The translations under genes and the position numbers were made by a program. Shown here piece by piece: positions 5,653 through 8,641 of a DNA stretch of 8,641 bases. The number at the start of each line of letters is the position of its first letter. The first letter of the stretch is position 1. Source of the stretch: Clostridiales bacterium (GTDB taxonomy: Bacteria; Bacillota; Clostridia; Lachnospirales; WQUN01); assembly GCA_031273705.1 (NCBI GenBank), contig JAISRJ010000162.1, positions 1 to 8,641 of the forward strand, in the 5' to 3' direction. The notes under the pieces were generated by a model. It worked only from the letters and a program-made list of their open reading frames with translations. It was not told the origin of the DNA and made no database searches.

Positions 5653-6952
5653 TGACCTTATCGCAGTCCTCGTATTGCGCAAAATTCACATGTGGTAAAA
5701 CAGGTACGCGCGTAATATCCGCGCCTAACCCCTGTAATTTTTTCGCTATATCTTCGTATCCACGATCTAAATATTTGATATTGCTTATAACGGTTTCGCC
5801 CTTTGCCGCTAGCGCCGCGATACAAAGCGCGGCACCCGCCCTAAGATCAGTCGCGCTCACTTGAGCGCCTGTTAGCACCGAAGACCCTTCTATAACGGCG
5901 ACATGCCCTTCCACAGTCACTTCACAACCCAGGCGGCGCAGTTCTGTTACATATTGAAAACGATTGTCGAAGACTGTTTCGGCAATCACGCTGGTACCTC
6001 GAGCGACACTCATTAAAGCTGTCATTTGCGGCTGAAGATCGGTAGGAAAGCCCGGATAAACCATTGTCTTAACATTCGTGGCTTGCAGATTGCCGCCTGT
6101 CACGCGCAAAAAGTCGTCGCCTTCTTCTATAGTGCAGTTCATTTCTTGCAGCTTTGCTGACAGGGAATCCATATGTTTCGGAATAATGTTTTGAACTGTA
6201 ACGTCTCCGCCTGTGATTGCGGCGGCTATCATATATGTACCGGCTTCGATTTGATCGGGGATAATTTGATACTCTGCCCCGCGAAGTTCTGAAACCCCGG
6301 AGATTCGGATGTTATCCGTACCCGCGCCTTTTATTTTCGCGCCGAGCATATTAAGAAAGTTGGCCGTGTCAACTACATGCGGCTCTTTAGCCGCGTTTTC
6401 GATGGTTGTAACCCCTTCGGCGTGTATCGCCGCGAGCATGATATTAATGGTCGCCCCGACACTGGCCATATCCAGATAAATATGAGCGCCGGTTAATCGC
6501 TTCGCGGTTGCGTACAACATACCGTGCTCTTGAATTATTTCCGCGCCAAGCGCCTCTAGACCCTTTATGTGCTGATCAATAGGACGCGAACCAAAATTGC
6601 ATCCGCCGGGCAATGGAACAACCGCTCGTTTGAACCGACCCAAAAACGCCCCCAACAGATAATAGGATGCCCGCATATTGCGCGCCTGTTCGTAAGTTAA
6701 GGCGCAACTGTGAATATTACGGCTGTCAATAGTTAAAGTATGATCGTCGTCGCGAAAAGAGCATTTAACGCCTGTGGTTTCCAAAGCTTTTGCTAAAATC
6801 TTAACATCTTCTATGCAAGGTAAGTTTTCTATAACACTAACGCCATTTGCGGCGATTGCGGCGGGGATAATAGCGACCGCGGCATTTTTTGCCCCACTTA
6901 TATTAACAGTGCCCGAAAGCCTGTTTTGTCCTATTATTACAATTTGATCCAT
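5642..6952 (-). CDS. murA: UDP-N-acetylglucosamine 1-carboxyvinyltransferase MurA
   Basis: Catalyses the first committed step of peptidoglycan synthesis: transfer of enolpyruvate from PEP to UDP-GlcNAc, in the cytoplasm. The 436-residue length equals that of B. subtilis MurAA. Key residues are all present: Lys22 and Asn23 (SGAKNAA), Cys118 in LPGGCNFGSRP, Asp305 (FPTDLQPQ) and Arg397 (LDRGYED). The active-site Cys is the fosfomycin-reactive form rather than the resistant Asp form. The frame is open upstream to 7021, but that ATG lies upstream of the likely transcription start. The ATG at 6950-6952 has GGGGTG about 5 nt before it and gives the expected N-terminus MDQIVIIGQNRLSG. The gene heads a probable murA-walJ-rlmH operon. 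Bacillota often carry two murA paralogues; which one this is cannot be told here. Confidence 0.97.
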   Translation of the reverse strand: MDQIVIIGQNRLSGTVNISGAKNAAVAIIPAAIAANGVSVIENLPCIEDVKILAKALETTGVKCSFRDDDHTLTIDSRNIHSCALTYEQARNMRASYYLLGAFLGRFKRAVVPLPGGCNFGSRPIDQHIKGLEALGAEIIQEHGMLYATAKRLTGAHIYLDMASVGATINIMLAAIHAEGVTTIENAAKEPHVVDTANFLNMLGAKIKGAGTDNIRISGVSELRGAEYQIIPDQIEAGTYMIAAAITGGDVTVQNIIPKHMDSLSAKLQEMNCTIEEGDDFLRVTGGNLQATNVKTMVYPGFPTDLQPQMTALMSVARGTSVIAETVFDNRFQYVTELRRLGCEVTVEGHVAVIEGSSVLTGAQVSATDLRAGAALCIAALAAKGETVISNIKYLDRGYEDIAKKLQGLGADITRVPVLPHVNFAQYEDCDKVNVG

Positions 6953-6984
6953 AAAAACACCCCGAATAATTGAATGGGTTACAA

Positions 6985-6997
6985 GCCGCTCAGCGGC
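6985..6997. repeat. Short GC dyad in the murA leader
   Basis: GCCGCTCAGCGGC is a 13-bp near-palindrome (6-bp arms around one base), lying just past the predicted murA transcription start at about 7001. It could be an operator or a small 5' hairpin (5-bp stem, 3-nt loop) protecting the message. There is no family evidence for either. Confidence 0.35.
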
Positions 6998-7007
6998 GTT
7001 CTTTTGT

Positions 7008-7036
7008 ATTATAGCATACAACCTTTGGAATACAAA
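7008..7036 (-). promoter_or_regulatory. Extended -10 promoter of murA
   Basis: On the minus strand the sequence TGCTATAAT (7008-7016) is a perfect extended -10. The -35 is weak, TTTGTA at 7031-7036 with 17-nt spacing, as is common where TGn is present. Transcription should begin near 7001, giving a leader of about 49 nt to the murA start at 6952. This rules out the upstream ATG at 7021. Confidence 0.75.
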
Positions 7037-7110
7037 GTTTTTTTCTAAAATTTGACTTGGATAATAGACGTAAAAAAGAATGAGTGCTAGAATTTATTGG
7101 GGTGAAAATA

Positions 7111-7797
7111 ATGTTGCTGTCAAAAAGACTGGAAAGTATACTAAAGATAATTAATGATATCCGTATGCTGGCGGACATCGGAACGGATCATGGTTATATT
7201 CCGGTCGAAGCTTGCGAACGGGGGCTTGCGGACTATGCGATTGCGACAGATATTAGTGAATCAGCTTTAAAAAAAGCACAGACATTGATTAAAGGGCGAG
7301 CAATGGGCGACCGAGTGCGGACGCTTACATGCAACGGATTTGACAGGCTGGAATCGTTTAACCCTGACTGCGCGGTAGTCGCCGGAATGGGAGGATTGAC
7401 GATACGCGATATTATCGCGCGGGATTTATCCAAATCTAATGTGATCAAAAAACTTTATAAGTTAATTCTGGCGCCCCATAGAGACGTATCATCGTTAAGA
7501 AGAGAATTGTTTTCATTTAATCTCAATATAGCGGACGAAGAACTGATTTATGAGGACGGATTCTTTTATAATCTGTTGATATGCGATAATAAACCTGTGA
7601 GGGAATATTCTGATGAAGAATTTGCGTTTGGTAAGACGCTGCTTCAAAGAAAAGATTTAACACTGTATAAATATTTGATTCACTTATTGGAAAAAAACAA
7701 TAGAATTTTAGGTGAAATACCCGCGTCCTCTATAACAAGAGGCGAACAATTGAAGCGGGAATCGGATTTGGCGGTACGAGCGATAAAACGTTTCTAG
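7111..7797 (+). CDS. trmK: tRNA (adenine22-N1)-methyltransferase TrmK
   Basis: A 228-residue SAM-dependent class I methyltransferase that makes m1A at position 22 of tRNA in Gram-positive bacteria. The N-terminal LSKRLESILKII is the family opening. LADIGTDHGYIP (20-31) is motif I with the TrmK-specific DHxY, and AIATDIS (43-49) is the acidic strand. VAGMGGLTIRDII (90-102) is the family's catalytic-side motif, and LILAPHRDVSSLRREL and EELIYEDGFFYNLL complete the domain. The C-terminal 60 residues are charged and helical, like the coiled-coil tail of B. subtilis TrmK. The ATG at 7111 has GGGGTGA (7099-7105) 5 nt upstream; a GTG at 7102 and another at 7084 are in frame but badly placed for this site. 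It pairs with moxR 14 nt downstream instead of the more usual Nif3-like neighbour. Confidence 0.93.
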   Translation: MLLSKRLESILKIINDIRMLADIGTDHGYIPVEACERGLADYAIATDISESALKKAQTLIKGRAMGDRVRTLTCNGFDRLESFNPDCAVVAGMGGLTIRDIIARDLSKSNVIKKLYKLILAPHRDVSSLRRELFSFNLNIADEELIYEDGFFYNLLICDNKPVREYSDEEFAFGKTLLQRKDLTLYKYLIHLLEKNNRILGEIPASSITRGEQLKRESDLAVRAIKRF

Positions 7798-7811
7798 GGG
7801 AGATGTGTGAT

Positions 7812-8641
7812 ATGTACAGCGGGCAAACGATTAAGACGATGAAAAATATAATAGTTAATATAGAAAAGGTAATTATCGGAAAGCGATTCGCGATAGAGTT
7901 GGTATTAAATTCGTTGGCTTGCCGAGGGCATGTGCTGATTGAGGATGTTCCCGGAGTCGGTAAAACCAGTTTGGTATCCGCTCTGTCGAAATCGTTGGCG
8001 TGCTCATTTAGCCGAGTGCAGTTTACCCCCGATATTATGCCGTCGGATATAACGGGATTTTCCGCCTATAATCCAAAAACCGGTGATTTTGAATATAAAC
8101 CCGGCGCGGTTATGAGCCAATTTGTACTTGCGGATGAAATAAATCGCGCGTCCCCAAAAACTCAATCAAGTTTGCTGGAGGTAATGGAGGAAAGCCAAGT
8201 TACCGTCGACGGAATTACATATCAGGTTCCGCGGCCGTTTATGGTGCTCGCCACTCAAAACCCCGTGGAATATCTTGGCACATATCCGCTGCCGGAGGCG
8301 CAGTTGGATAGATTTTTTATGAAAATAACTTTGGGCTATCCAAATCCGGAGGAAGAAATAAAAATGCTTAATAGATTTATGAAAGGCGGTGTTTTGCGCG
8401 CATTGTCGGCGGTCGCGGGCGCGGAACAAATTATTGAGTTGCAGCGGCTTGCCGAATCTATATATGTGGACTCGAAAATAAATAACTATATAGTAGAGAT
8501 AACGCGATTTACCCGCAAGCTGGAAGAGGTTGTGTTAGGCGCCAGCCCACGCGCGTCGCTGTATCTGCTAAAATCCGCTCAAGCTTGGGCGATGTACCAG
8601 GGAAGGGATTATGTTATTCCGGACGATGTAATATTGATGGC
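7812..8641 (+). CDS. MoxR-family AAA+ ATPase, partial (runs off right edge)
   Basis: The first 276 residues of a MoxR/RavA-like AAA+ ATPase (usual length about 310-330); the frame is still open at the window end, so about 40-50 residues are missing. Walker A is DVPGVGKTS (Lys51, Thr52), Walker B is FVLADEINRA (Asp108, Glu109), and sensor 1 is ATQNPVEYLGTYPLPEAQLDRF (Asn150) with a likely arginine finger at R167. GASPRAS (243-249) supplies the sensor 2 Arg. Family members act as chaperone-like ATPases, commonly encoded beside DUF58 and transglutaminase-like proteins that should lie to the right. The ATG at 7812 follows GGGGAG (7797-7802) by 9 nt; an in-frame ATG at 7803 is too close to that site. 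The ribosome site begins with the last base of the trmK stop, which suggests coupling. Confidence 0.95.
   Translation, partial: MYSGQTIKTMKNIIVNIEKVIIGKRFAIELVLNSLACRGHVLIEDVPGVGKTSLVSALSKSLACSFSRVQFTPDIMPSDITGFSAYNPKTGDFEYKPGAVMSQFVLADEINRASPKTQSSLLEVMEESQVTVDGITYQVPRPFMVLATQNPVEYLGTYPLPEAQLDRFFMKITLGYPNPEEEIKMLNRFMKGGVLRALSAVAGAEQIIELQRLAESIYVDSKINNYIVEITRFTRKLEEVVLGASPRASLYLLKSAQAWAMYQGRDYVIPDDVILM

Larger units (their letters stand above)
6953..7110. other. Divergent intergenic region between murA and trmK
   Basis: A 158-nt spacer holding the murA promoter and a short dyad (described separately). For trmK, no strong promoter is visible: TTGACT (7052-7057) is a good -35, but the best -10 at usual spacing is AAGAAT (7076-7081) after 18 nt, a poor match. 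GATAAT at 7060-7065 is an alternative -10 without a good -35. An A/T-rich tract lies at 7034-7053. Confidence 0.5.

Noticed and set aside
6953..7021. Upstream ATG giving a 459-residue MurA
   Set aside because: The extended -10 at 7008-7016 lies inside this extension, so the upstream codons would not be transcribed; the shorter form matches the family length.
8166..8429. 87-residue minus-strand open frame
   Set aside because: It lies opposite moxR, whose full AAA+ motif set is in the plus-strand frame; it is a shadow.
7812..8641. MoxR ATPase as part of a new defence or toxin-antitoxin system
   Set aside because: Its motifs are ordinary for MoxR, and the genes that would decide its role lie outside the window.

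Overview
The window reads as ordinary chromosomal housekeeping DNA from a Bacillota (Firmicutes) bacterium, most likely of clostridial type. Supporting this are a YlqF/RbgA-type 50S assembly GTPase, a YycJ/WalJ metallohydrolase beside RlmH, TrmK, a YesN-type AraC response regulator, strong AAAGGAGG-like Shine-Dalgarno sites and sigma-A-like promoters. No tRNA, rRNA, CRISPR array, insertion sequence or prophage gene was found. The species cannot be named from this sequence.

Layout. Seven genes lie on the minus strand. Read 5' to 3' from right to left they are: murA (5642-6952), walJ/yycJ (4858-5652), a shortened rlmH (4377-4811), rplS (3829-4203), rbgA/ylqF (2919-3755), an alpha/beta hydrolase (1980-2900) and a YesN-type response regulator (144-1778). 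Two genes lie on the plus strand, divergent from murA: trmK (7111-7797) and a MoxR-family AAA+ ATPase (from 7812) that runs off the right edge. Four of the minus-strand starts and the trmK start were moved inward from the longest open frame, using Shine-Dalgarno sites, promoter position and family alignment.

Transcription. murA has a consensus extended -10 in the divergent spacer and probably drives murA-walJ-rlmH, with murA and walJ overlapping by 11 nt. A terminator-like hairpin follows rlmH. rplS has its own good promoter and a roughly 78-nt leader that can fold around its ribosome site, as in the known L19 leaders. rplS, rbgA and the hydrolase probably form one unit, interrupted after rplS by a strong GC-rich hairpin that lacks a proper U-tract. 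The response regulator is separated from the hydrolase by a 201-nt spacer carrying a four-copy 15-bp tandem repeat. trmK and moxR are 14 nt apart, and the moxR ribosome site starts inside the trmK stop codon.

Function. The genes cover cell-wall precursor synthesis (MurA), a WalJ-type nuclease-like enzyme, 23S and tRNA methylation (RlmH, TrmK), and ribosome structure and assembly (L19, RbgA). Accessory genes are a lipase-like hydrolase and an apparently degenerate two-component regulator.

The observations most worth checking are: the RlmH that lacks its conserved C-terminal tail; the receiver domain that keeps its phospho-Asp but has lost the Ser/Thr and Lys switch residues; an 11-mer present four times as two inverted pairs that bracket rbgA and the hydrolase; the tandem repeat at the hydrolase stop codon; and the rplS leader and intercistronic hairpin. 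I did not find a convincing new multi-gene system.
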